DNA from: Piezodorus guildinii
Lineage: Eukaryota; Arthropoda; Insecta; Hemiptera; Pentatomidae
DNA: 64,000 nucleotides
Direction of reading: 5' to 3'
NCBI GenBank assembly: GCA_023052935.1
Contig: CM041295.1
Location: forward strand, 163,914,366-163,978,365
The position numbers and the translations under genes are program-made. The notes under the pieces were generated by a model. That model had not been told where the DNA came from. It saw only the letters and a program-made list of their open reading frames with translations, and searched no databases. Shown piece after piece: positions 24,209-34,099 of this stretch. How positions within the stretch are numbered: position 1 is the first letter of the stretch; each line of letters starts with the position of its first letter.

Positions 24209-24495
24209 ATTGAGGGTGTATAGTCGACTGTAGAAACTATTATAGGTGGAATAGTCAGGAATCAGTCATTTTTGAAAAGTTTTTAATTTTGCCAACGTTT
24301 CGGCTCAAGCTTGTGAGCCATCATCAGGGCATTACTGAGCCATGTCCAAGCATAAACCTTTTATGTTTATGCTTGCTGAGTTTATGCTTGGACATGGCTC
24401 AGTAATGCCCTGATGATGACTCACAAGCTTGAGCCGAAACATTGGCAAAATTAAAAACTTTTCAAAAATGACTGATTCCTGACTATTCCACCTAT
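24209..24495 (+). mobile_element. snap-back repeat, long copy, 14-bp target duplication
   Basis: Two inverted arms of about 117 bases (24239-24355 and 24381-24498, the last few bases shared with the duplication) around a short centre, preceded by ATTGAGGGTGTATAGTCGAC. Exact direct repeats AATTCCATAAGTAT flank it at 24195-24208 and 24496-24509. The arms contain CCTGATGATG...GAGCCGAAAC, which resembles the CUGANGA...GAAA core of hammerhead ribozymes known from Penelope-like elements. Same family as 15750-15852. Confidence 0.8.
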
Positions 24496-24635
24496 AATTC
24501 CATAAGTATTTTCATTTTTTATAAATTGAATTGGCTAATTACCAATAAAACAAACTTCATACATTCATTGACACTTCAGTTCTAAAAATCTTAATTTCAT
24601 TTATTTATAAAAAAAAAAAAAAAAAAAATAGATTT

Positions 24636-25201
24636 CTAAAAATTGTCTGCTTTGTCTTTAAATGATGATAGTTGCTCTTCAGATTGATTCATATTTTCCT
24701 TTAATGATCCTTGCAGCATTAATAAATTCTGGTTGTCTCCTTTTACTTTGTAAACTAAATCTTTAAACCAGAGCCATAAACAATAACCCAGTACTAATAA
24801 ATCTGGAGATCTAGGAGGGCAAATAATCGGCCACTGCCACCAATCTGTCAATCTAGAAACCTTTCATCCAAATGTTTTCTCACCTGACTCAGTGAGTCAG
24901 GCTGCATGTGCATTTGCATTCTACTTAGAGGAACATAATAGTCTCCTGTAATAATCCTTGCAATTGAAATTATAAAAACAATCCTGTAAGTACTATCCTG
25001 TGAGATGATATACTCTAAAATGAAAGAGCCAATTAAATGACAATTGACAATATCACGCCACATGTTTACTGTCTTACCACTCAACCTTTCCACTAAATAG
25101 GCCCAATTCATACTTACATCTTTTCTCCTTCTTGAAGTTTCACATGGATAGTAAAAATGTTTAGCTAACAAGGAAGTAAAACAAGAGGCTTTAAACTTCA
25201 A
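24636..25201 (-). pseudogene. IS630/Tc1-mariner-type transposase relic
   Basis: Minus-strand fragments KTVNMWRDIVNCHLIGSFIL, then MQMHMQPDSLSQVRKHLD, DWWQWPIICPPRSPDLLVLG and LWLWFKDLVYKVK follow the order of a DDE transposase core (HLIGP..., MQHDGAPAH..., RSPDLxxLDxFLWG...KxxVY) common in insect genomes. Key acidic residues are changed (MQHDGAP-like reads MHMQPDS) and a stop splits it. No termini found. Confidence 0.55.
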
Positions 25202-25305
25202 CTAATTAAAAAAACAAAGACTAATTAAATAAACACTAGGATATGTACCTATATGTATACACACACCAATATATTTCATGAGAAAAAAATAAAATGAAAA
25301 CTAAC

Positions 25306-25398
25306 TTGGTTTTATATTGTTGGTGGATGCATCTTTGAGCTGCTTACTGTCAGCCTGAGGAGTAATTGCAAAAGCAGTAGCAAGATCCTTTCCTCCAC
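25306..25398 (-). CDS. sno: strawberry notch, exon 2
   Basis: The acceptor ttaag|GTGG joins in phase with the single base left by the previous exon and gives GGKDLATAFAITPQAD, a conserved N-terminal SBNO segment. The exon ends AAACCAA|gttag in phase 1. Its 93 bases encode residues about 41-71. The intron to the next exon (23680-25305) holds a DNA transposase relic and a 14-bp-duplicated snap-back repeat. Confidence 0.88.
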
Positions 25399-25646
25399 CT
25401 TAAAAAATACAAATATATTCCTTTAGTTATTATTTATTTTAAAATTTTATAACTCAAACATCATGATTAGATGAAATTAAATTGAAATGACAGAAAACAC
25501 ACATTTTCACACACTACGTTAACATTTTAGAAGAACATATAAAATTTATCTCACCATGACATTTTGATAAGTGGTGAGGGTAAAGAAATTAAATAACTGC
25601 AAGTACACAATGACAGATATATTATGAAGTAATTCTCATTTAATAC

Positions 25647-25767
25647 CTGGTACTTCAATTTTGTCTGGATCATCATCTTCATCAAAATCACTTTCAGACG
25701 ATTTACTATCTCTGTCACTGACATCTTGCTTAGCGAATTTCATTGTTTTCATAGATGAGACATTCAT
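25647..25767 (-). CDS. sno: strawberry notch (SBNO), first coding exon
   Basis: First coding exon of strawberry notch, a nuclear DExD/H helicase-like protein known from Drosophila Notch/EGFR signalling and from vertebrate SBNO1. The ATG at 25765-25767 opens MNVSSMKTMKFAKQD, followed by an acidic serine-rich stretch and ending IEVP plus one base. The donor reads CCAG|gtatt. Family knowledge: SBNO N-termini carry an acidic stretch and then a GGxDLATA motif, which the next exon supplies. The ATG was chosen because it is the first in frame; no splice acceptor was resolved just upstream, so a 5' UTR exon further right is likely. Residues about 1-40. The start is less certain than the gene identity. 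Confidence 0.8.
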
Positions 25768-26399
25768 TGGATTAAAATAAAAAGATCAAGTACAAAATAC
25801 CTATAACATAAAGCAAAAATTATTTACAATATAATGAAATATATAATAAACACTGGTCAATCCATTTGAAATTGTACAGATCTTGCTGCTTAACATTTCT
25901 GATTTTCATGATTTTTTTTTACCACTTGTTATTTTCGTTTTTCTGAATATATACTGTGGTTAAATATTTTTATGGCAAGCACTTTTAGTTTTGCAGCTGT
26001 TTTAATTCAGCTTTGTTGCTAAAAATATGTGTTGGAAAAATCTCTCTAATTCAGGCAATTTCGTAGATATAGAATCAAAACCAAAACTAACAGTTATAAT
26101 AAGGATGTGGTGCTTTATATTTTTTTTTCTCACAACTTATTATCTACAAGTGAAGAAAGTGGTATAAAATATCTCAAAATTATAAAAAATTAACAAAAAT
26201 CAAGACTTTTAGCGAGTTAAAAGTTAATGAAGGAGAAGACTCCCACCTTTCATTATTTTTTATATAGCTTAGCCATAGTTCTACAACTGGCTGTCAAAAT
26301 TTCCATATTTAGAACAGAGTCCTTTTTTGTTTATAAATTTTCAAAAAAGGCAAAAATTCATTTTTCGTAATTAACTGCGGTAATTTTTTATATTTCAGA

Positions 26400-26992
26400 A
26401 ATTTTTTTAAAAAATACCTGAAAATTTACATCAACTGAAACTTTTAGCACGCTATAACAAGGAAGGTTAAAACGGATCTAAAACCTTTATTTTTTTTCTT
26501 GTATAGTCTTATCGTTGCACTGCTTGTCATAGAAATTTTGATTGTGTGAGCATAATTCTTTTTTAAATGTAAATTTTTAAAGAAGGGGATATCGTAAAAG
26601 GAACTGAATAAAAAATGATGAAACTCATACAAATTATACCTCAATTTGATAAGTACTGTAGAATACATTTTAGTGGTTCAGACTCTGTTTATTTTCTAAA
26701 CATAATACATTAAACATTACTGTCTCGCAAGAATTGCCCCATCTTATCAACGTACTTGAAGACAAATATAAAATTAACAACACTAGAACCAGTTGAGTCT
26801 AAGCCACTAAATTTTATTCTACAGTACTTATCATATATATGTATATTCTGCATGAGTTTCATCATTTTTCATTCAGTCTCTTTTGAGATATGACACTCCA
26901 AAATATTTCCAAGCTTGGAAATAACCTTTCTTTAAAAATGTATATTTAAAATAGGATTATGCTCACACAATAAAAATTTCTACAACAAATAA
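26400..26992. repeat. large inverted repeat, left arm and start of right arm
   Basis: 26400-26690 is the inverse of 26790-26992 continued at 28071-28190: for example GAGTCTGAACCACTAAAAT...TACAGTACTTATC and TTATGCTCACACAAT occur in both arms, and CATCAACTGAAACTTTTAG at 26430 is inverted at 28145. About 100 bases separate the arms. A fold-back element whose right arm is split by a Helitron-like insertion. Confidence 0.7.
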
Positions 26993-28070
26993 TCTCTATC
27001 TATATATAAAATGATAACGTCATTTTGGTTTCCGCGAACACCTTCTAAACCACAAGACAGATTTTGATAATGTTTTCACCACCATTTAGGGCATTCTTTC
27101 CTGAAGGTTTATAAGTAAAATTCATTGCGATGAAGTTTTTGTTTAAATGAGAAAATCAAATTTTCTGTAATTAAGACATCAAAAAATCTTCCCTGAAATA
27201 TGAGTCGTAATAATATAAACTTATAATGTATCGTTGGACAGTGCAAGATTTTAGAAGAGTTAATAAGTAATGAAAAAGAGTACAAGTTAATAGCAACTTT
27301 TATAAGCACACAAACTAATGAACATAGGTTATTTGTAATGTAATGACGGTCTAGATAATAGTCTAGAAATTTATCGCCCTAAAACCCCTCCTTTACCTAC
27401 CTGTAATATAATGAGGGAGATTATGGTGATTCAGTGTTTCCACTTTGTGGAATGGTATTGTACTGATTATATTCTTCTAAACAGTAAGCAAGATTTAAAA
27501 AAAAATATTAATTTCTAAATCATATAATCCTTCAAGGTGTCTAAAAAGAAGAAGGCCTTGAGACCTTCTAGTTTAGAATAGTTACAGGAGAACTACCATT
27601 GGGTAGTTCTTCTACAAGTCTTTTTCATGTAATTTTTCTTATATCATATTTACTTGTTGTATTATGAAGTACAGTTGTAAATTTCAATAAATTATGTTAA
27701 AAAAAAACACTTTTAAGATGTAATTGAAATAGTTCATTTGAAATATAAAATAGAAATAAACCGAATAAAATAGGAACTGTCGTTATTTTTGTAGTTTTTG
27801 AATACATACATAGCAATCAAGGTTTCTTTATATGGGAAAATTAAATTTTCCGTTATTTGTACTTCACTTTAAAATAACAAACAAAGGAACTTGACTAATT
27901 TTGATTTATGTTTTTCATTTTTGTTATTATAACAATGAATAGACATCACAAAATAAACATATTTTCTAGCTAATTGCACTTTTTATTACGATAAACTCTA
28001 AATCGGCCACACACCTTATTCAAATTGCACCCATGCAAAGCAGGGGTGGGTCCACAGGTGCAATAATTAT
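26993..28070 (+). mobile_element. Helitron-like element, single copy
   Basis: Starts TCTCTATCTATATATAAAA after A and ends near GCACCCATGCAAAGCAGGGG TGGGTCCACAGGTGC, a GC hairpin like those at Helitron 3' ends. It disrupts the right arm of an inverted repeat, which defines both limits within a few bases and shows no target duplication, as expected for Helitrons. Internal marker sequences (TTTCCGCGAA; GGGCATTCTTTCC; ACTTATAAT...TCGTTGG; GCTTTCTT/ATATGGGAAAA) recur in the copies at 47559-50100 and 59795-64000. No Rep/helicase coding. A Jockey 3' tail (CTTGTTGTATTATGAAGTAC...poly-A) is inserted at about 27440-27706. Confidence 0.65.
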
Positions 28071-28190
28071 ACTATACAAGAATAAAATACAAGAAAACAA
28101 ATTAAGAGTGAGACTCATTTCTAACCTTCCTCCTTATAGCGCATTAAAAGTTTCAGTTGATGTAAATTTTCATGTATTTTTTAAACAACT
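28071..28190. repeat. inverted repeat, remainder of right arm
   Basis: ACTATACAAGAA..., AACCTTCCTCCTTATAGCGC and AAAAGTTTCAGTTGATG continue the arm that stops at 26992; they match the inverse of 26400-26520. Confidence 0.65.
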
Positions 28191-28234
28191 TTCTTGGCCC
28201 TTTAGGTGAAGTGTTGTCAGTGAAAAAAATTAGA

Positions 28235-28560
28235 CAGTAAGATATATATTTGGCTGTTTAAAGAAGTTTATTGATTTATTTCACTTTCACACCTTACAAC
28301 ATTTCACCCTCTAGGGCCATTTTCAAGTATCCATCATGCTTGACTCAGTTGTACATAGAACACCTACAAGACGGACAATTGGGTGTTGACAAGCTAATTA
28401 GGGCGACACTGCTGATGAAGCTGTGCAAGGGTATATATAGATAAATATGCATGATGGATACTTGAAAAAATGCCATAGATGCCGAAACGTTTAAGGTGGG
28501 AAAGTGAAATGAATCAATAAACTTCTTTTGGAAACGGCCAGATATATATCTTACAAATAT
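28235..28560. repeat. fold-back repeat with Penelope-like ends
   Basis: Left arm GTAAGATATATATTTGGC at about 28237, then CTTTAAACAG-inverse, TCACACCTTACAACATTTCACC. The right arm is its inverse, ending GCCGAAACGTTTAAGGTGG, GTGAAATGAATCAATAAACT and GCCAGATATATATCTTAC. Centre about 28340-28440. GCCGAAACGTT followed by AATAAACTT is a frequent Penelope-like 3' pattern. No flanking duplication seen. Confidence 0.6.
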
Positions 28561-28569
28561 TGAACAAAA

Positions 28570-29940
28570 AAAAAAAAAAAAACTTTGGACAATGACGAGG
28601 AAATGTAGATGGTATTCCAACAGTCATTCGAGTTTTATTTTAGGTCTGAAATAAGAAAAATTACTGGAGTTAATAAATTTTAAAGAATTCTTTTTATTTT
28701 TTTTAACAGCTATAAGAATTTTTCAGCTGAGTCTGTCACCAAATTTATGTCACTTATATTCATCATATACATGCGTAATCTGTATTAGTTTCATAGTTTT
28801 TTACTCAGTCTCATTTAAGATATTTTCGTATAATCATCTGGAAAAATTAATTTTTTGCCAATTTTGAAAATTCATAAACAATAAAATACATATTTCTGGC
28901 CTTTCTGTAGGCTTTAGTAATAATAAACATAATTTTCATCACACTAAGCATGAACAAGATCTTAAATTTTAATAAACTCTTTAATAAATTTACTTAAACA
29001 TAAAAGTTCAAAATTAATAACAGTTAATGATTTTAGCCAATTGATACAAAATTTAAAAATAATGTCTCTTGAATAATTAAAAAAAAAAATAATAAAAATA
29101 CAATAAAATAAAAAAATAAAATAAATAAAAAAAAAAACCTGATCAGTATATTTGTTTCAGGGCAGCATTAAAAAAAAAAAACATACGTGACTTCCCTCTA
29201 TTAAAAAAAAATCAATATTGCAGACAAAAAGGTTGTAACTAGCAAAATATGGGAGTAAGAAAACAGTGAGAGGTAAAATGAAGGTGGCTGTTTTAACTAA
29301 AACAGAACAGTAGCAATAATAGTATAAAGAAAACATAGGTACAATATGTAGTATATTATATATAACAAAATCACATAGTAAAAAATATTAAAAAATAAAT
29401 AAACCTTTCGAATACCGACGATACTAAAAAAAGTGCAGTCCTTTCCTCCTTAATATATATGGAAATTTATGTAGCAATAAAATCGTCTCAAAACATAGAT
29501 GTCATGACAGAATAAGAATTTGTATTCCTTGCGATTCTTAACCAAATCAATGATTTAAATAGACCACAGCCATTAACTTTTGTTTGATAAAGGGATAAAC
29601 AAACCCCTTAAAATATCTTTTTCAGTTGAAAAGGTTAAACTTAGTAATCAAACAATTACTCTGATTTAAATTAATTGATTTACTTGTTGGAAATATATTA
29701 CCTAATCTCACAAATTTCCTTTGATGGATTGATAAAAACTCTTTAAGAATGCTTTACTACATTTTCTTCAATAGAAACTAATGTCAAATTTAATAAGAAA
29801 ACAAAAAAGGAAAAGTCATATTAATTACCAAAATCGAGGACTAATAAGCAAGTCGGAGTTATAACAGTGCGGTTATAACCGCAACCAATACAAAATATGG
29901 TAGACTGTTTAATAGTTAATAACCCTTGTTAAATAAAATA
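28570..29940. other. AT-rich intergenic DNA, no gene seen
   Basis: Poly-A and (AAAAT)n patches at 29080-29145 and a partial relative of the 26400 fold-back at about 28730-28870 (CTGTATTAGTTTCATAG, ACTCAGTCTC). Nothing coding recognised. Confidence 0.5.
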
Positions 29941-29959
29941 AAAAAATAAAGTCATCGTC

Positions 29960-30480
29960 TTAGGCATTATGGTCCAAGGAGAACTTCAGCCTCCACTTTA
30001 ATTTATCTTTTTACTCTTCTGGGATCTGCTCTGATTCATTCTTAAATTGCTTAAGACAGGATCAACTTAAAGGAGTCATGCATTGCTTTAAAAGAACTTG
30101 GTATATCTAAAAAGCTCTCAAGAATTTGCCAGGAGGGAGTAAAATGTTACGTTAATGTTCAAGCTGGAATAACCAAGCCAGTACAATATTTAACAGAAAA
30201 ATACAATTTCTCAGAAATGCTGATGACACCAACATAATGGGATGGTCATCCCATGGAGTCTTAGCAGCATTTCTTGTCATTACTGAAATTGTAATCATAT
30301 CTGCAGATATATGCTTTCAAGAGAAATGAAGGTAGAGCAGTATAAAAAATTAGCTTGTAAAGTCCTCAGCCATGGTAGAGCAGTATAAAAAATTAGCTTG
30401 TAAAGTCCTCAGCCATGGTTCTGAGATGTGGACATTGAGAAAATAGGATGAACCAGCCTATGAAGAGCCCAACTTTAAAG
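29960..30480 (+). mobile_element. RTE-like LINE fragment with 43-bp duplication
   Basis: NADDTNIMG reading at about 30212 (YADDTNIMG-type RT motif), preceded by VKCYVNVQAGITKPVQY, and KLACKVLSHGSEMWTLRK at about 30390-30450 (YGSETWTLRK-type). Between them a 43-base segment is tandemly duplicated (30331-30373 and 30374-30416). Confidence 0.6.
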
Positions 30481-30499
30481 TTTATAAAACATTTTTCTA

Positions 30500-30680
30500 T
30501 CGCCTTGAGATGGTCATCGACAGTTAATTTATTTACATTGAGTTTCCCAGCAAGTTCACCAACAGTTATTCTGGGACTTCCACCAAAGCTAAAAGAATCA
30601 TCATCAATGAAAGGAGTCCAGGCTAAAGAGTCCCCTTCCCCCGAAATTTTTTGACCTACAGTTGATTGGTACACTCACTA
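30500..30680 (-). pseudogene. mariner transposase N-terminal fragment
   Basis: The minus strand reads GGSPRITVGELAGKLNVNKL then TVDDHLKAIEK, the second helix-turn-helix of mariner transposases. No termini. Adjacent to LINE debris on both sides. Confidence 0.55.
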
Positions 30681-30689
30681 ATACGGCAC

Positions 30690-31462
30690 TCGCATTACAT
30701 GTCATTGATGTTCCTAGCCCTTCCGGCTTCCTAGGTCCTCATTCTGGCAGAGTTTAATTATGGGATTATCCAATCCCGGTGTCCGTTTAACATCTGGGAT
30801 CTCCTTAAATACAAATCCTCCATTCATTCCTGTAACACCCACACATGGCCTTCTGATCTGTATGTAACATCCCATCAATCCACAGCCTTCGACAGAATGT
30901 TCTTAATCTGATCCTCATCCCTCTGGAACTGCATTCCTTTCAATATCCATGACTTCCAAACTCTCTCAACATTTAAATCCCGTCTATTAAGCCATTTCCT
31001 ATCAATTCAATTCCCAAATAACCCAAGTAGAAGCTAATTTCAGGAAAAATCGGCAAACAAAGCAGACAGATACGTTTATTCATTTATTCAATTTTTCAGA
31101 TTATCTTTTCAAAGATGTAAGAATAAATTATATATTATTTTGCAAACATTCTGAAGAATTGTAATTTCCTTCTTTTTTTTTTTTTTAACTGTATATTTTT
31201 ACTTCTTTCATTTCTTAAATCTTATTATATTTTTTATATTATCTTATTTTTCTGTTCTTATGTTGACATAAAGGTTTTTTTTTTATGTTGTTTATACATT
31301 TTTACTAGAATTTATCTTTTGAGTTATTTTATTTGTTCATTTTATTAGTCTAATTCAATTGTTTTCAATTACTTTACTCTAAGACTCCAGTCTTAAATCC
31401 ACTCTTTTTTTCTTGTTATATTATTCTGAAGGGACTTGTCCCAGAATAAATAAAGAATTATT
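30690..31462 (+). mobile_element. CR1/Jockey-like LINE 3' fragment with tail hairpin
   Basis: TPTHGLLICM and, at about 30915-31000, SLWNCIPFNIHDFQTLSTFK then SRLLSHFL, the C-terminal signature of the LINE family at 1-6145. The 3' UTR ends GAAGGGACTTGTCCCAGAATAAATAAAG (31427-31454, hairpin GGGAC-TT-GTCCC). Confidence 0.65.
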
Positions 31463-31479
31463 ATTTATCATTGTTGATC

Positions 31480-32464
31480 ACAGCTTCCGCTGGTATTAGC
31501 ACCAACCTGGGCCTAAGTCAAGGGTGAGGCTAGTGATAGTTATTCCTTAATGTTTATCACTTTTCTAACAATACTCGCAGTACTGATTTTTAGAAACAAT
31601 GTAAAACGTACAATGTACTGCTAGACATGCTGTATATCAATCACTGGCAGTGGGCTGTATTTATAATACGGGCAAGTGTCTTCCAGTATCTAAAATTTCT
31701 TGGACAGTGCTTGATGAACAATTTTAGGCACATTATTATGCCTCAATAAGTATTCCTTCCCAGCAAGCACTTGACAGTCAGACGTGATATGTCGAATTGA
31801 TTCCATCACTGTCCAACACATATGGCACAATTCAGACATACCTTCTCAACACATACGGCACCTATAGGTATTTGTGGCAATTACTTGGTCCTGGATGGCT
31901 AAAAAAAATTCTTCAGTTTCAAGAAACAAATTACTATTTCCCAGCAGTGCTAGATATGCACCTTTATCTATGCCTATTATTACCAGATTGTGGTAATATC
32001 TCCCGTGGAGTTCTTTAGACTTCCAAGTCTCAATCATTTATTATGGGTTTAGAGGTGAATGGATGTCATCATTCTGAAGATTTAATGCGGAAAGACCAAT
32101 ATAAATAGCTTATTCGATAGATGAGATTATTCTTTAGATTGCTCTAAAATAGTTTTTGAGATTATTTTCTTCTTGGCGGCACTGTGAGGCCTTGCCCTCC
32201 TAATTTTCGGGGAAGATACATTCTGACCACTGATGATTTCATATGGCGCTTTCTTGAATTTACCATCTGCACTCTTAGATAGGAATCTAAAGTATCCATG
32301 TCAATAGTGATCCATTTAATAATTCCAAAGGAACACATTAATGCTGGAATTGCCCATGTATTCAAAGATTTGATGACATTTTTCTCTGGAAGATACGTTC
32401 CGAGGACAACCTTCACTTGTTTGTTGAATTTATCTTTAAATACTTTTTTATATCTTTCATACAT
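31480..32464 (-). mobile_element. R4/Dong-like LINE C-terminal fragment
   Basis: Minus-strand order: KVVLGTYLPEKNVIKSLNTW, AIPALMCSFGIIKWITIDMD, LDSYLRVQM, SVVRMYLPRKLGGQGL, then after a gap WKSKELHGRYYHNL, LETEEFFLAIQDQVIATNTY, CRMC...CHMC (zinc-finger-like), IRHITSDCQVLAGKEYLLRH and IVHQALSKKF. Family knowledge: this order (RT thumb, LHGR, ETEGF, AIQDQV, CxxC, HIxxxC) is that of R4/R2-superclade LINEs. Stops present. Confidence 0.65.
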
Positions 32465-32479
32465 TCCAAAAATTATTTA

Positions 32480-32545
32480 TTTCCTGTTATTTTATTCCGA
32501 AGGGACTTGTCCCAGAATAAATAAAGAATTATTATTATTTATATA
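32480..32545 (+). mobile_element. CR1/Jockey-like LINE tail only
   Basis: CCGAAGGGACTTGTCCCAGA then ATAAATAAAGAATTATTATT is nearly identical to the tail at 31420-31462. Extreme 5' truncation: only the hairpin and poly-A signal region remain. Confidence 0.6.
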
Positions 32546-32578
32546 TATATTGGGACTTTATAGTCCAATGGACATTAT

Positions 32579-32863
32579 TTATTTATTTTGAAGCAGTGAG
32601 AAGATTTTATTTTCAGTGACCTGTATATTTGTCTGTAGATTTAGCAGGTAAAACAGATACATCCAATACCAGTGTAAATTTTTTCGGTTAGCACCACATG
32701 CTTTATATGCTCTTAGCCATGAGATAAAGTTTTTAAGGACTTCCACACCACAATTCTCGATGATAAGTAATAGGTCAGAGTAATCACACTCCTCAAAAAA
32801 AGCCTGCCAGGCTAGTTGATAAGTAGAGTAGCAACAGCTCACCATCTTCCGACTCTCACCCAT
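32579..32863 (-). other. unrecognised 94-codon open frame
   Basis: Open for 94 codons with many W, Y, C and L residues (AWQAFFEECDYSDLLLIIEN; GVEVLKNFISWLRAYKACGA; HWYWMYLFYLLNLQ). No family recognised. It may be a fragment of an unknown element or of a host gene exon, or a chance frame; no splice sites or partners were found. Confidence 0.2.
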
Positions 32864-33252
32864 CCAAGGTCTGTCATAATGTTATCCAAGCATTAAATAT
32901 AATTATAAAAATTCAAGGTTATATAGTGCTACACACTCTATAAGTTTTGTTTAATTTAAATTTCAAAACATGAATATTACACAATAAGCAGATTGTGCTA
33001 TGTAACACAAATAATTTTTAAAGGTCTGTCATGCTGAACCTTTTAGTGATGATGAGAGGACCTTGAGGATGGTACAAACCCACGCTTTGTGCCCCAATTA
33101 CAGAAAACATCACCTTCACTGACTATTTCAGTGTTCTTACTTTGGGCATTATTCCTAACTTATTATTATTATTTTTTAATTTAAATTTTATACATTTCAA
33201 TGTATTTTTACAGCATGAACTTCTACAAATTTAAAAAAAAAAGAAGATAATA

Positions 33253-34081
33253 TTGGGTTGTGTCACATGAAATGTTCGTTTTCAAGGTAAAGGATTTTTA
33301 TTAAAAATACGATATGAAAACAAGATAATTTTATCCGAAGTATTTACCTTCTTTTTTTACATATTTTTCCCAACATGACACCAACGTTTTTATCCCCGAG
33401 CTTTGAAGTGAAACAAAATCTAAAAACGCACTTTTCAGTTGATCACCATTTTGTTGGGAGAATATGGTGGGTGCGGAAGAACTTCGTAGAACAGTTCTTT
33501 CAATTTTTGCACAGTATTTTTTGAAACATGGGGTCTTGCAGCCGAGTACCCATGTATCAAGGTTTTTTACTTTCCCAATACACTTTAAATGTCTGGAAAC
33601 GGTAAATGCACTTGCATTTAGTTGTGCTGAGAGTCCTTTAACTGTTTGGTAAGGGTTTCCTTCTACTGTATGTTTGAGGACATCGTTGTCTATTACATAC
33701 GGAGGTCTTCCTCGGGGCAAGTTTTCCAAGTCGGTATCCCCAGCTGAAAACTTAGCAAACCAACGGCGAATGGTCCGTTCATTAACACTCCCTTCCCCAA
33801 ACACCTTGCAAATATTTATGGCGGCCTCAACTGCTGAATGGCCGAGTTTAAACTCGTACAAAAATATTACTCGAAAATCGCGTGTTTCCATGTTCATATT
33901 TGGAGGTATACTAAAAAGTGGGTAATTGATTGAGAAGCTAATGTTTATAATACAGAGGTAGAGGATTAGTAACTGTTTACTTTAAATATGTAAACATTCG
34001 GAAGAAAACAACAGAGACCTGCAAAATCCTTTATGTATTTCAGAAACTATAAAAACGGACATTTCATGTGAAACAACCCAA
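33253..34081 (-). mobile_element. mariner element, internally deleted, intact termini
   Basis: Terminal inverted repeats: TTGGGTTGTGTCACATGAAA on the left, and on the right the inverse of TTGGGTTGTTTCACATGAAA, with about 30 bases matching; TA flanks at 33251-33252 and 34082-34083. 829 bp against about 1.3 kb for a full mariner. The single open frame inside lacks the catalytic core. Confidence 0.88.
33331..33897 (-). CDS. deleted mariner transposase (DNA-binding half plus C-end)
   Basis: 188 codons, uninterrupted. Residues 1-115 are a mariner N-terminus: RDFRVIFLYEFKLGHSAVEA, RTIRRWFAKFSAGDTDLENL, PRGRPP, QTVKGLSAQLN and VSRHLKCIGKVKNLDTWV, the two helix-turn-helix motifs that bind the termini. 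The central DD34D catalytic region is missing; the frame continues in the C-terminal tail (SSGIKTLVSCWEKYVKKEGK YFG). A protein of this form could bind element ends but not cut. Whether it is expressed is unknown. Irritans-type by motif style. Confidence 0.75.
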   Translation of the reverse strand: MNMETRDFRVIFLYEFKLGHSAVEAAINICKVFGEGSVNERTIRRWFAKFSAGDTDLENLPRGRPPYVIDNDVLKHTVEGNPYQTVKGLSAQLNASAFTVSRHLKCIGKVKNLDTWVLGCKTPCFKKYCAKIERTVLRSSSAPTIFSQQNGDQLKSAFLDFVSLQSSGIKTLVSCWEKYVKKEGKYFG

Positions 34082-34099
34082 TAAATATGACCTATCAAA

